64,000 bases of DNA from Lineus longissimus. Its lineage: Eukaryota > Nemertea > Pilidiophora > Heteronemertea > Lineidae. This document shows, piece after piece, positions 1 through 13,139 of the stretch. The notes under the pieces are model-generated. The model worked only from the letters and a program-made list of their open reading frames with translations, ran no database searches and was not told the origin of the DNA. A program made the position numbers and the translations under genes. Every line of letters begins with the position of its first letter. Position 1 is the stretch's first letter. The stretch lies in contig NC_088313.1 in assembly GCF_910592395.1 (NCBI RefSeq), forward strand, positions 3,474,501-3,538,500, written 5' to 3'.

Positions 1-2963
1 GAGAGAGCTAATGTTTTTCAATAGGGGAAACCGAGAGACCTGTCATTCGAGTATTCTAGTGCTCAAGAGATAATGAGCCAGAGGGAGAACCCATGTGAGT
101 GAGGATTGGGCAACAGCCAAACAGATGCAACAACAACCTGTCCATATTATAGCAAGAGGTGTCCTGTGGCCTACTCTACTGCGTGGTGACGAAGACAGTG
201 TTAATCAATGAGACTTCAACGGGACTTGAACGTGATTCATATTTTCAACATGAAAGAATTTATTTAATCAGACACCAGGGAATCTATTCTTAATGATAAA
301 AGACGATTCAACTGATTAGATTTACAGCCAGTTACGGCCAGAAAGTAATCAACTTCCATTGCTTCGTCATTGTCGTTATTGTTGCTGTTGCTGTTTCTGT
401 TACTTTGTGAGTTACATGATGACGTACCGTTTTAGTTTGTCTGTGCTCTTGTTTTTGTCATACCTGTTTGTATTTGTTGGTTTGACTTTTCTTGACTTGT
501 CTAATTCATTTTTTGGTTTTGTTTTTTCTCTGATTGTTGAGTATACATGTATGTTGTCGTTGCCTCGTTCCCAAAGAAATAACAGCCAGGGGAGCCACTG
601 AACACGCTAAAACATGCTTAGACTATCACCACCGTACGTGACTTGCACGTTTTGTAGAGCACAGAAAGACTCCGGTCTAACTTCTCAATACTGAACTATT
701 TTGAGATCCATTACAACTAAAATGTACTCACATGACTTCAATGCGCCAATGGCCTTGAAAGCAATATGTCTTCGCCATTCTAATACCCATAACAACTTCT
801 GCTGAGCGTTTGATTTACTTTTTATGGCTGTACTACAGAATGACCAGGACTTTGTCTCTCATTAACCTACCGCTAGCTGTCGTCTTTTGTTCCTCTGATT
901 CGATATCTATTAATTCTTGGTAGGACTAATGGCTGCCTCGGTTGGGCAAGGAGGGTAGGTATTCAATACAACTTGTCCTTTAAGATCCATTCTTCTTTTG
1001 CCTACTTGTTGATCAGGGACATAAAGATAACCATGATATGAAAATGGCAGCAATATGGACTGCTCTTTTAACTCAATGTAAGCACACTAGAGGAAGCTCA
1101 TAGAAATCTGCTACATGCTTATCCTTTCCACAAAACTCTGAATGGCCAGCCGCGTCTAACTTAGGATTAGCCACCAAGCCATCTTGAGCCAGGCTCGGGA
1201 GCATACGCACAGATGTCCTTCTCCACATGTCTCAAATAGGATTTCATCCAAGGAAATAGCGATCGGATTCACGACTAAGCGCCCTTAAAGATGCTTACTA
1301 CTGGTTATGTCGATAAAGAGGTCGTATTTCACTTGTAAGTGGTCTTTTCATTATAAATTGGCCACTTCTTCGGTTTCTGCTCGATATTCACGCAGCTTTT
1401 CTTTAGCTATTGCCACTGGTTCAGGTTACCTCTATAAGGACATATGACATATTAGCGACATTCGCATGGGACATTCCTACTTCTGGGCAGTTCCGCTACC
1501 AGTCCTTCAAAGTTTCTGATGACGATAGTGCATCTCACGGCAATAGGCTATGGGTCCATTTCGTCCAAATGTGACGGATATTCTGTTTTTATAGCCTTGC
1601 AAATTTGACGATTCATGTCAAGACATTGTCATTCAGATATTTCGGAAGGGGTGGGGCATGTGCAGCCCCACCAAAAGAAGACCGAAGATGCGATCTAAAA
1701 GCAAGACGTTCCGAGCTCAATAAGGGATGTTGTCCGGGTAGCGATGCGAGATGATTCTTTTTGAATCAACAGATAAACATACCACACTGGATCTATTCCT
1801 GATAACTTCGTTACAGGTTGTGTTTTGTTCGTTAAGATAGGATTACAAGCCGCAATTCACAAATTAATGTGGGTTTTTTTTCACGAGCAGAGGCAAATTA
1901 ATAGATTACGTGTTCCCCTATCTTGTTTCCGCGAAATGATTAAAAGGGAATTAACGAATATAAAATAAAGAATGACAAGGAAAAAAAGGTTCATTTTAAA
2001 GCCCTGAAGAAATTCTCGGGAAGAAACCTTATCTTCTGTGAGGTCTATGGGGATTTCATTGTATTTCACCAAGGAAGAAAAAAGTGAAATAGTCATCAGA
2101 GGTACTGATAATTCATATTTGTTTTAATGAGCTTCGCGTGTCACACGCCTTGCATAACGCGTTGATAATATGTTTCAAGTCATCGGGAGCACTTCGAAGA
2201 ATCCCTGCAAGGATTCGAAGCAATTATTCCAATAATCTTTCCGGTTTCAAGTGACAAATTTCAATCTAAAAATGCATTGTTCTTCACTGAGTAATGATTG
2301 TTCAGAGTTCCGTTGCTGCGCTGGGATCTCAAATGGAAACGAAACACCACCGAAACAATTTTCATACGTCAGCGAGTCACGCTTCGTACGATCATCTTTA
2401 ATTGCCATGCTGCGAGAATGATGAAACGAAATCCGCCCGGGTTTCTAATCTTTCTTACGGGACTCTGCAATCTGCATATTTATTTGACCCCTGATCTCTA
2501 CGATCGATAATGAGCAATTGAATTTGAGGGGTAGTTTCGCAATTTTTTCAACTTGGACGAGTGTTATTCCTGTAACACACTATCATCACTGTTGCAAAGG
2601 TAGTATGTACAAGTAAGAGCGAGGAAGGTGAGATTAGTTGGAAAAGGAGTTTGTACTTATGATTTTTTTAGTGCTTCAAGTATCATTTTCATCAGGTATT
2701 AGCACAATTACATGTATAGCCCCTACAGTGTAAAGAAAAGCTGGTCGTACACTACACAGTAGTGCATGTACACATAGGTTATAATTGTACCGCGGCTTTA
2801 TTTGTACCAATTTACCTTACATACATTGTGGCTTTTACTTTCAATCAGTTGAACACCTCAGTTGAAGACGGCAAATCCCTTTGACAAGTGAGTTGTTTTT
2901 TGCCCTTCCCCTGTTCAGTCTACCAACGGCTTCGAATCTCATTGCAGGGGAACTCGCTGAGGC
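1..2963. other. Region without a supported gene
   Basis: No open frame here has the length, composition or splice signals of a real exon. The longest frames (359-601 plus, 1881-2096 minus, 2298-2510 plus) are low-complexity or start without context and match no family I know. A short imperfect hairpin lies near 2190-2221 (CTTCGAA..GAATCC against GGATTCGAAG). I see no tandem array or transposon end. Confidence 0.6.
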
Positions 2964-3107
2964 ATGAAGACATTTCACCCTCAATTTGTATTGTCGATTA
3001 TTTTACTTATTGGTAGCCGTTCGTCGGAATGCAGCAATTGGGAAGTATTGATCTCACTTTCCCAATTAAAGATGGGAGCCATTACACAAGACGCAGGCTT
3101 CGAATAA
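2964..3107 (+). CDS. Short open frame with a signal-peptide-like N-terminus (doubtful)
   Basis: The frame starts at an ATG and runs 47 codons to TAA. Its first 23 residues look like a secretion signal: a basic start (MKTFH), a hydrophobic core (FVLSIILLIG) and a small polar region ending in Cys. The remaining 24 residues have no motif I recognise. It could be the first exon of a secreted protein or chance; no convincing donor site was found, and the frames on both sides are also open for about 60 codons. Confidence is low. Confidence 0.15.
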   Translation: MKTFHPQFVLSIILLIGSRSSECSNWEVLISLSQLKMGAITQDAGFE

Positions 3108-5278
3108 CACGCGACGTGTTTGGAGGCAGAGGGCCAGCAAGCGTGGGCATCAGGAGCCGGTACTCTTCTGAAAACCAAGACCAAGATTCACTTTCTGAAG
3201 ATGTCGATCCGAAGGGAGGTTAATCTCCTGAAGATATATTTGTTTTGGCATTGGTTAAGCGTTGGAAACACTGTAAGAAATAGACAATTTCCAACTAAAT
3301 TCTCACCTCGTGAACATTCGGGGTCTTCATCAACTAAAGCCTCGTTCTGAGCGCCATAATCCCCCAGTAGATTTGAATTCATTGCGTACTAAAGACATGA
3401 TGTGAACGGAAGTTGTGTAATATTTTTCTCTGTAGTTATTAACAAAATTCCAAAAGTCCAATTATTTTCAAAATGAAGGCCCGGTTAACAAAACAACGGA
3501 TATGCGCAAATCGTTTTAGATTTGATCAATTTAAAATGTTCATTATTTGATTAGTGACAGGGTGTTTTCGTCCTTTAACAATGTACTGTTACATACAAAA
3601 TTTTGTTATCCGCGGACGTGGCATCAAAAAGCGTGTGACGGATTTAATTTTGGGACACCATGTATAAAATGATGAAACTGCTTGCGTCATTTTTTACCAA
3701 TGCGAATCGATTTTGCAGTAGAGAGATTAATTTCAGGACTACCAATTACCGCCAATCCTTCCATCTCTTCCAATGCAATTAACACCCCGGTTTAGTAGGC
3801 GGGGAGTCAATAAGTCAACTTCGGTATCTTTTCATGAAATAACCCTATTGTTCGCTCGAGCCATTTATCAATATAAGAAACACCCAAATCTCGAACTATC
3901 ATGGATTTTATCGGAGAATACGCGTAGTTTGATATTTTCCTTGGTTACCATTGATTTGGAACGAGATACGTCTCGTAGATATCGTTTAAGATAAGCTTAA
4001 CATCATCCCTGGTGACATTTGAGAAATTGTTTCTGACAAAATCATTTTTCTTATCAGTTGTTTTATCTCGTTTCTCGAGGTTGATTTGCATTGTATTAAA
4101 ACAGAGAGATGACAATGGATGTTCAATGGTATCTTCAGGAGTTGGCCAATGACTTAGTTCCCCATTATATACCCTCCTTTCTATCAAATCGTAAATTCCA
4201 AGTGAGGTATTTGATAAATGATACCTTGCATTGATTTCGAAAACATCGGACTACGGTCCTACACGTACCTTCACACATCGTGTTCACTAGTAAAGCCCCC
4301 TACGCTAATACAACGAAACCATCAGTTCTACTCGTTGGCTTCTTGCCTTCAGTACCACAGTTATGTTTTTCGATAGAATACAGTCAATGCAGTAGTGTCA
4401 TCTGTTCTAAGACCATTGTAGCTAAACGTCTCGAACATGCGCTCACTCTGTCCCTAAGTAGCCGACTCGTCTTTTTAGCAGTTCCAGCTGGTAACAGGTG
4501 GAAACATTTTAGAAACAATTCCACCCCGATTCAAGTAGGCCTACATACACCGGTGCAGGCCTTCGGTAATGTCTGCCCTGCCCAAGAGCAGCAAGGCTTG
4601 TCCTTGCCACATGTGAAACTTGTGTTTTAAGGACGAGTAACCTTTGTTCGGCCAAACCAATGTTTTGCTATATTGTTTTCTTCGTCAATATTTGTGTTGG
4701 GGGAAATGACCCAGGGAGCCCGGCTGTGTACTGATGATCATGGTAAAAAGGAAACGGCACTGCTCCCGTCCTGGCACTGACACGTCGGTTTCGGCATGAG
4801 CCAAGACGGGTGCGGTGCAGCCAGCCTTTGTGGCATTGTACAGAACGTTCTGTTCAAACAGGGAGATTGCAATGAACTACAATTTTTGATTACAACAAAC
4901 AATGTACTTCTTTTTCGGCAATAAAAAGTTTATAAATTAACAGAACACAAACAAATTAACAACCTTAACTCGAAATGTGATTAAAGTGCTTTACAAAAAG
5001 TACATGTATAACAAAATTGCAGAACTCTTCGCACAAGTATCACGGAATCGTGTATTTAGGAGAACTTAAATTTAAAACTAAAACTAGTCATGCTAGTCTA
5101 TGCAAATTCAACTCGGATTATGCTTGACAACCTAAATTCACAACAGAAAAAAATATTAACGAAACTTTCAGTAAATACATGTAAACTTAGAGACGATGAC
5201 ATACTTAGTATTTTGAAACGATTAGCGACAGTGACACTATATCGATTTGCAAATAAATGCCTAACACAATATTTTGAA
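3108..5278. other. Unassigned stretch downstream of the iRhom gene
   Basis: Probably intergenic sequence plus the iRhom 3' UTR at its right end. One minus-strand frame (4187 to 3945) has fairly protein-like composition (..ELSHWPTPEDTIEHPLSSL..) and ends beside a possible donor (CAATG|GTAACC); it could be an exon or a decayed transposon gene, but I cannot assign it. I found no clear AATAAA on the minus strand just below 5279. Confidence 0.4.
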
Positions 5279-8200
5279 CTATTTGATCTCTACATCATCA
5301 TTTTCACAAAATCCCGAACTGAATGGCAGGCAGCTAAAATACACTAGTTCCTCAGGAAATGTGAAATCGGGGTCAATGAAGTAAAAACACATGAGAAACA
5401 AGACAGAAATAATGGTTAAAGAAAGGCTAAAGGCGAACACGACGCGTCTAACCCCGAGCTTCCACGAGCCAAAAGTGACGTAGGGTAACAGAAGGCACCC
5501 TAAGAGGAGCCCAGCCCAGTAGCCCCCGATGTGCTCGTAGTTGTCGACCATCGAAAGAAGGCCGAGGAATGCGTAGAATAGGAAGAAGAAGAAAAGAAGG
5601 GCAATTTCTGTGCAGGGTTTCACGTGAGTTTTCCATGTCTGTATGAGCTGGATCTGTAGCACTCCGAAGAGGCCGAACACGCTGGCCGTGCCGCCTATGT
5701 GGACGTGGTAGGGGAGGAAGACGCCGCCAGTCTGAAAAGATAATTTGAATGAATGTTGTTGTTTTTTATATCAAACAGTTCATGTACAGGAGAGCACAAA
5801 GGGGACACTATTTTATGTATGGGTGGATTACCGGCCTGTCTGCACCAGGCTGGTTGTACGATTCATCCAGTCCTGTGTTACTTGCCCTTTCGAGGTCTTC
5901 CTGTTAACCCCACAGTTATTTCTCGACATTGGTGTCTGCAGGCCAGAAGTAAACGATGCAAAACACCTCTTTTTGCTTTTGGATGGTTGACCCTGTCCCT
6001 ATTCAATGAAGCCAAAGAACATATGATAGAAACAAGTAAAATATAAGGACTGGTACTCTACCCACCAGAAGCCCCATCATGGCCGTTCCAAGGTAGATTA
6101 TGAAAATCCTGATATGTCCTACAGACCGTTCCAACTGCTTCCCTATCGAGATGTAACCCACCAGTGTCATGATCAGATGGAGTCCGCCGTAGTGGTAGAA
6201 TGGAGACACAAAGAGTCGCCACCATTGGTTTGGGTTGAGGGGCGTGTACGTACTGTTGTTCTCATAAAACTGGCAGATATCTCCGAGACAATTGATCTGA
6301 ATTGCAACAAGACACGATGTTCAGGCTTGTGGTACGTGTAGTGTGACGAGACAATTTGCGGAGACGTTTAGTTATTAGGTCTAAATTCAGATGGCATACA
6401 GGCGGGGAAACGAAAACGAAAATGATGAACAAGCGCGTGGGCGTGTTGGGAGAGCAGTGACGTTTGCCATCGACTTGATAGATGGAACCATCATATACCA
6501 ACATGGACCCATTATGATGTAAAATAGCCGGGTCAATTTGGCAAGCCGCTCGCCGAACAGGCATCTTTTTTTTGTCCTGTTTGGAGAGCCGCTTGCCAAA
6601 CAGCACTAAAAAGCCACCCTGTTCGGCCAGCCGGGCTTGCCAAACAGGTAAAAAATCTACCCTGTTTGGCGAGCTGGAGACTTTACTTTAATATTAATGA
6701 GTTTGGCTCTCCATTCAGGACAAGAAAAAGTCGCTGTTTGGTAAGCCGGGCTTGCCAAATAGTCACTTCCAAACTTTATTTGGAATCTGTTTGGGGAAGA
6801 GAATGTTTTCTTCCTGTTTTAGATGTGCATAAACGATGTACGTTAAAACCGAGCGTGTGATTATCAACGCACAGTGCCCATAATCGTTACTGTTTCAAGG
6901 GAACATAATATGTAATGTTATACCTGGCTGCAGTGTTCTGGCCCTGCGTTATGAAATAACCCGTCCAACTTTTTACAGTCGACACGAGCTAACATCATAC
7001 ACTTGCCCTCCGTGCCCACACAGCATGGGCGGAGGATCACGGAGTTCTTGACTTGTAATTGCATGTCGCCGCACTGTGCTTCTTTTGTCCAAATCATACC
7101 ATGGCCTGAATGAAAGAGAAAATGTCTCACCAAAATGTCTGCAGAGCAAATGTCGACTGAGGAGAAGCTGCAGACGCATTCTCCCACCAATATGATAATA
7201 TGCAGATGGTCGAAATCCGTCCAGACGTTTTGGACGAATTTACATCCACGATTACAGTTAACACTATTCCATTATGCGTCTTGAGGAGGTAAGGGATGAA
7301 AATATCATTTTAACATAATTTGGTATCGAAGTTGGTCCTGGGCCTACAGGCGTTGTGGGTTCAGACCAAAGCTATTAAAGTTGGACTGTCATCCCCGTAC
7401 ACTGAACAACTATTCGGTACCGTCTGTTAACACCGGCTTTGCAATGCTTTGAAATACACCATTACTCTAGCTAACTGGTACATGTACATTGATAAATTGA
7501 CATGACTTATGAGTGAAAGCCACACTATGCCAGCTTAGGGGACAGGGAATGACCTAACCGAATCCAAATCTTTTGCAATCCCGATACGTGGCCATTGCGG
7601 CGAGACCTCTCTTCCTGATCTCGCAGCAGCCGAGGACGTCAGGTGGCGTAACGGCAGCTTCTTTCACTATCCCTTTAATCTTCGCGTCTTCACGGACACA
7701 TGGTGCATACATGGCACCGATTCCTAAAGAAAGAAAATAAGACAGATGGTAAACGCATCACATCAATCCATCAACTCACTAAATGAGTTATTTTTAGTCG
7801 ATTACTACATTTCTGTACCCACGTTCCATAATAATTCTCTATGTATAATTCTGTAAAATTCTGTTAAGTTACCACATTTTGTAGGGGTTTAAGCCTTTGG
7901 CTTTTGTCTGCAAAATAGCCTTTTTCTATGTATCATTCTCTCAGCTAGTAAATAAATCACCCATTTGTAAAAAAAAAGAAAAAATCCATCAACTCATGAC
8001 AAAAGTGAAAAATTGAAAGGTATTTGTAGGCCTATACATGCATATTGTACTACAGAGCATCAATAAAATCCTCATGACAGTACTATATAAAAGAATACGA
8101 TGTTATAGTGATATTGGAGACTTGTCAACTCTTGACTCTACATAGATACTACTCGTAAACTACGAAAAGATAGGAATTGTATAAAGACAATGAAAACAAC

Positions 8201-11200
8201 AATGAAATAGACTACAGATAGAGAGATACTCTAGGCATTTATCCAATTTTGAAGCAATTTCCTAAATGTATAGATATAAATACTATATATATAGACCTAA
8301 TATACATGTAGATAAATCGAAAATTGTAATAAGAAAGCAATCATCAACTCTCGATAATGCTGTGTATATATGCCTGAAAAATAACACACAAAAAGATTGG
8401 TACATTTATAATGATCACATACAGCTGATACAAATTGAAATTCACAAATTGAAATTGAAGCTGAATTATATGGCCTCTTTCCAGATAGCGGCTCCGGCGG
8501 TGAAGGAGTAGAACTTTGTCTAACTACGGAGCCAGCCTCTGTTGATTCGACGTAACGGCCAAAAGAGATGTTGAAAGACTGGCCCCATAAGTCGGCCATT
8601 TTGTTTTCTCAACAACAGATAGCTCCACCTATCGAGGCACTCATCTGGAAAGTGGCGAAAAAAGAATTGTAAGCAGGCAAATCTCGTCACAATGACTGAC
8701 GACTACATTAAAACTTACGTTAGAAATATAAGAAGATTTAAAGAATGCAAAATACCAATTAGGAATTTCAGACTTGGTCCGATCCATGGATTCGGTCGTT
8801 GCCTCATTTGGGTGATGTTGGTACCTGCCAGTGTTGTAGTGAAGTTGTTGATCAGAAGCTTGGGCTCGAGACCAGCTACGTCCACGCTGCTGTTGCAGAT
8901 GTAAATGGCAAATACAAGAATGTTGAGCTGCAACGGTTAACGGGAAAATGCCAATTATGCCACAGCTGTCAAACGACGATCAAAGACTTCATCGAAAAAT
9001 GTACGCTTTTCCATTCTTTGATGACGACTAAGGTGCATGACTATAGAAGCCAGTGACCGAAAATGAAGACTTTACCATGGAATATCCTTAGTGTTCCCTG
9101 GAATTGCATCAAATATGTTTGTGAAATGTTATCGTTATTTTCTTAAAGGGGACAATTAAGAGTACCATTAGCAACAGCTCCTGACATGCCTAAGAACGCA
9201 TCGTACCACGACGGACAAAAATGTCCGAAGCTACGATGGCATTCTACTTACACAAAATAGAAAATACGTCACATAAGGAACGCTCGACCAACTCGATCCC
9301 CCTCGATCATCATTCCTATCACGGCCTTGACCAATGCTATAATTGAGACTTCCACCTGAAAAATATGAAAATAGTACGTTTCCATCAATAACAATTCCTT
9401 TGCTTTCAAACGGGTATAGTGTCACAAACTTCAATTTTTTACCCAAAGTACAAAAATATCAAACATTTCCATTGTTTCTGTGGATCCGATATATGGCTGA
9501 AGGATTAGCCTTACCAGACGTTCTCCTAAATACGTCAAATGCAAGGTTTCTCCTCTTGATATCACTTTCATCCGACGATCCTTTTATTGGATAATCATAC
9601 GCCTGAAAAAATGGTCAGACAGGGTGTTTCAGGAAATGAAAATCTATATTGAAGAGTACTAGTCAAAAACCCCATCCCCGATTACATAGTATCACCTACA
9701 ATGTAGGCATAAAAGCACTGTCACATGGACCCCGTAAGAATATGTCACCTTCCTATACAGATCGGCGAAGTATCTATTGTTGCCGTAGGAAAGTGCGGAC
9801 AAATAAGCAGTTAGCCTACGTATTCCTCTTTCACAGTTAAAGTAATTATCATAAGAAAGGTGTTCTGCAAGATCAACTGTCAACGTGATTCAAACAATTC
9901 ACATGGTTTACGTTGGCCTACCTCAGCCTCCTGAATCGGACTAAACCGCAGCACCATCTTGCTAGATCTCCCCTCGTTGTTAATACGCATTGGGGTGGAG
10001 TGCCCACGACCATCTCCATCTGCCGTGTGGTCGTCCTCCGGCGCAGTCGACGATAGCTTCTTTCCCGAGTCTGTCTGGTTCACGATTGAAGAGACCGTGG
10101 AGTCGTGGATGACGCTGACGTTACTCAGCTTGGATGGGCGATCACATTTCTTTGTGGAGTCCTCAATACTGTCCATCTGAAATTGATCAATCATGTACGC
10201 TCCGCTATAAATTATGCTACACCGTGTGAATAAACTTGAAGACATGAGGAAGCAACACACTACTGTTCTTTTCGATTTCATATGTGAAGGAATATTGAGA
10301 CCCCAAAAAGTGGAAAGAATCTGGATCACTTTTCACGACTGGTGCCCAATCAGACATGTGGTTCCCTCAGTCAATTCCATCGAACTGATTTTTAAATGCA
10401 GTTATATATGTTTAAATAAAATGGGCTTATATCAATGATTATGGATATCGGCTGTGTGATCATGCAGTCAGCAGTCTTGACAGTTACTCCATAAGTAACC
10501 TTACCCTGGTGGCATGCCCTGCACACTCCATATTTTGGTCTTCTTTCTGACTCACACCGTCGTCGTCAAGAATCCGAGCTTCTCCATACATATCCGATTT
10601 TCGTCGAGGGGACAACGGGCACACTACGTTCACTGGTCGAGATTTAGTTGCAACCATGTCGTGGACAGTGCAAGAAGACGATTGGTCAGGATTCAGGCCG
10701 TCACATTCGTCTGATTGGCCAGACGCTGGAGTACCTGGATGAACCGGCGGGATGGCATCAGCACGTTCTTTTTGAAAAGGACTGAGCGATTGGCCGTCGC
10801 GCTCGTGTGACTCATCGTTAATACATGAATTCTGAACAAGAGGCTCAGAGGTAGCCATGTCGGGGTCTAGAATGTTACACACCGATTGTAACAGTTTCAG
10901 CGTAGTTTTACATGTGATCGGAAGCGAAGCCCTCTTACTCCTATAGGCAGAGTCATCTCTCCGACAGTTCTGGCGTCTCTGTTTTATCCCCAATTTTGGG
11001 TCAGTGACATCGTTATCTCCAGAAGAGCCTGACCAATTCAAAACTATGTCATCTGTCGCATGAAATGGGCACGTTTCAGGACTTGTTTCGTCTCGTGACA
11101 GTGAAGACTCAACGCTCAGGTCCGGGACAGATTTGCTTCGCCATTTCAATTTAAACCTTCTGTTCGGTGATATTATATTCATCTTGGCCTGATTGTTGTT

Positions 11201-11977
11201 TCCTTGCCCATCACTTCGGTTGCGTATGTGTGACGCTACATCCGGGGACTGCAGATCGTTGTTGTTCTCATCGCATACGACGGGCGCATTAAATGATGAA
11301 TCACCTGTTGAAACATCCGCAAAGGCAAACACTTCATTAATCAGAGCTTCAGCATCAATATGCAACGTTGACTCCTCGTGGACCTTGGGGTATGGGGAAG
11401 AAATGTAGCTCTCGTAAACATGATAGCTTTCACAGTCGGACAGGTCAGGATTGACCCTGGAGAGCACGGTCGGGAACCCATGATCAATACCCTCGTCAGG
11501 ATCGAGAAAGTGGCCATTCCAGATAGAGCAGGTAGCCCTTTGGGGCGATGCTGCAGCTGCTGTGGGCCCATCTGTGTTTTCCCCCTCAAATCGAACAGTA
11601 TGAGGACTTCGCTTAGGAGTACCACTCCGTCCCTGAGACTTATGGATATTTTTTTCCTTTTGACAAGATTTCCGCCCGAATGAAAGTTTCCTCCAGAGTG
11701 AACTGCCACTGCTTTCATGACTTGTCTCCGCTGTTTCTTCCTCGATGTCAGAATCTAGATTCAGTATTGGATTCTTGCTGAACCGCCTGAAAAAGACTCT
11801 TCCTCCGCAAGAGCCATCGCTGGAAACTTCTCTCTCCGTAACCTCGCCGTGGTGGATCAGACTGTTGGAGGTCTCCGAATGCGGCCGCGTTGGCCGGTCT
11901 CGCTTCCGCAAGAAGCGGAACCATCTTGGCTTTGGGAGTAACCCAGAGAAGGAATGAGAGAATCCGATTTTTCCAAC
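5279..11977 (-). CDS. RHBDF-like: Inactive rhomboid (iRhom, RHBDF1/2-like), multi-exon gene
   Basis: iRhoms are catalytically dead rhomboid relatives of the ER and Golgi that control trafficking or degradation of clients such as ADAM17 and EGF-family ligands. Exons on the minus strand: 11977-10505, 10176-9922, 9602-9515, 9355-9252, 8927-8756, 7723-7559, 7105-6924, 6296-6066, 5731-5279. All junctions keep the frame (phases 0,0,1,0,1,1,0,0), giving about 1040 residues. A long basic, Ser-rich cytosolic N-terminus (about 620 residues) precedes the first membrane segment (VPYVTYFLFC joined to LNILVFAIYIC). The Cys-rich iRhom domain follows (NPWIGPS, IGAMYAPCVRED, LRPCCVGTEGKC, HCSQ), then WWRLFVSPFYHYGGLHL and the rhomboid core. 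Where active rhomboids have GxSG this protein has GGTA (HIGGTASVFG), so the nucleophilic Ser is absent; the TM6 His remains (DNYEHIGGYWAG). The donors at 8756/8755 (GTATTT) and 7559/7558 (GTTAGG) are weak and were chosen by phase and homology. The true start codon lies upstream of 11977 and is not established. Confidence 0.88.
6536..6762. repeat. Cluster of short palindromes in an iRhom intron
   Basis: Four near-palindromes of 24-29 bp lie in the intron between iRhom exons 7105-6924 and 6296-6066: at 6536-6560, 6577-6603, 6619-6647 and 6734-6762, with a half copy at 6662-6677. Each reads CTGTTTGGcaAGCC, a 1-3 base turn, then GGCTTGCCAAACAG, with a few mismatches. The copies are spaced 40-115 bp apart. 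In pre-mRNA they could form a run of hairpins. Confidence 0.75.
8477..8652. mobile_element. Small MITE-like repeat, copy A
   Basis: A 176-bp segment bounded by a perfect 10-bp terminal inverted repeat (CTTTCCAGAT at the left, ATCTGGAAAG at the right). Its interior shares GGCCAGCCTCTGTTGATT-like sequence and overall order with a second copy at about 19317-19490. It lies in the iRhom intron between exons 8927-8756 and 7723-7559. The open frame it carries on the minus strand is a by-product of the repeat. Confidence 0.6.
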
Positions 11978-12571
11978 CTGTTAAAGAGATAACAAGGACA
12001 GCGATGATAACCGAATTGCTCAGTTACGAGTATGCTCTATTCTCTAAGAATTGAATAACTCACGCGGTCGCCCGAATCCCAATGAGTTTCCGAAAATCTA
12101 AAGTGAATTTGTTTCATTACAAAGAATTTTCATTTTAAGAGGAGGCAGAGAAAAACGTGTCTGTTGCCATTTAGCGTTCCCAAATGATAAGTTGACAGAA
12201 ACGGGAACACTAAAAAACGTTACAAAGGGAATACAAGATTATAGCATACATTTTGTACGATCATAATCAAACCCGTAATCTCTCTCTCACCATAAATCCC
12301 TGAACAGGAGTAATTCTCAAAGTGCTAATGTAATGATTGCGCTTAGACGTTCATGTATCAAATGGGTGCGGTCTGGATATGGTTTCATACTCTCACACCG
12401 GTGATGTTAGTCCAATAATAAACACGGCCAGTTTCTTACATGATCTCTGATGACATGTGCATTGACTGTCATCTTATAAAAACACTATGGGATGGATCTG
12501 GTTACTACAACTACGGTGATATGTGCCACAACATCGATAACCTGCTGAAAAAGTAGCCCGATCTCTCTTAC

Positions 12572-12715
12572 CACAGAATTAAAAGTGATGGTTTTGTTCA
12601 TATAAATAACTTCCTCGTCTTCAACGAGCCCGAAGAAGGCAGCAAATCGATGAAGAGCGGATGTATACTCAGGATGTCCGGAGTCATTGTAGGAAAGGCT
12701 GGTGCTGCTGTGATC
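12572..12715 (-). CDS. Tentative upstream exon of the iRhom gene
   Basis: A 144-bp (48-codon) minus-strand segment lies between a pyrimidine-rich acceptor (TTTCCAG) and a good donor (GTAAGA). It is phase 0 at both ends, which fits joining to the next iRhom exon at 11977 (acceptor TTTAACAG). The encoded text (DHSSTSLSYNDSG..EEVIYMNKTITFNSV) is soluble and lacks a clear motif. iRhom N-termini are poorly conserved, so assignment rests on position, strand, phase and splice signals. It has no suitable start codon, so at least one more 5' exon would be needed. Confidence 0.4.
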
Positions 12716-13139
12716 CTGGAAAGATGGAAAGATGGAAAGATGGGAAGATGGAAAGTTGGTATTAAAGTCAAGAATAGGTGACCAAAGAATCGTGTACAAA
12801 CGTTCCCCCGAATATGAGAGCAAGAACAACGTGTGGGCTGGCCGTAACTGTTTGTGTCGCCCTTTTGATTTCTCTACTCGGTTTTATAGTAAGCATGAAT
12901 TGATCTTTACTTGGTAATAGCCATAGAGTACAGTGTGACGCAAAAATCACTATTATTCCAAAGTAAGGCTCTCAAACGCACATGTTATTCCAGAAACAAA
13001 ACACCAAGTGACGAAGTTGGGCTACAACAAAACTGCTGCGGCATCATAAGGCATCAACTGAGGCATCATAAATAGATAAGGATACTAAACAATACTTACA
13101 AGTGTTATATGAGTGTCCCCGCTCACGGGTGATGTCTCG
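12716..13139. other. Non-coding stretch with a short tandem repeat
   Basis: Probably iRhom intron or 5' flank. A degenerate GATGGAAA repeat of about four units occupies 12721-12755, just before the tentative exon's acceptor on the minus strand. Nothing else recognised. The flank ends with GTCTCG at 13134-13139, the left target duplication of the foldback element. Confidence 0.5.

Noticed and set aside
8297-8599. iRhom exon encoding MADLWGQSFNISFG..
   Set aside because: The sequence belongs to a MITE with a second copy at 19317-19490, and the iRhom exons on either side already join in phase.
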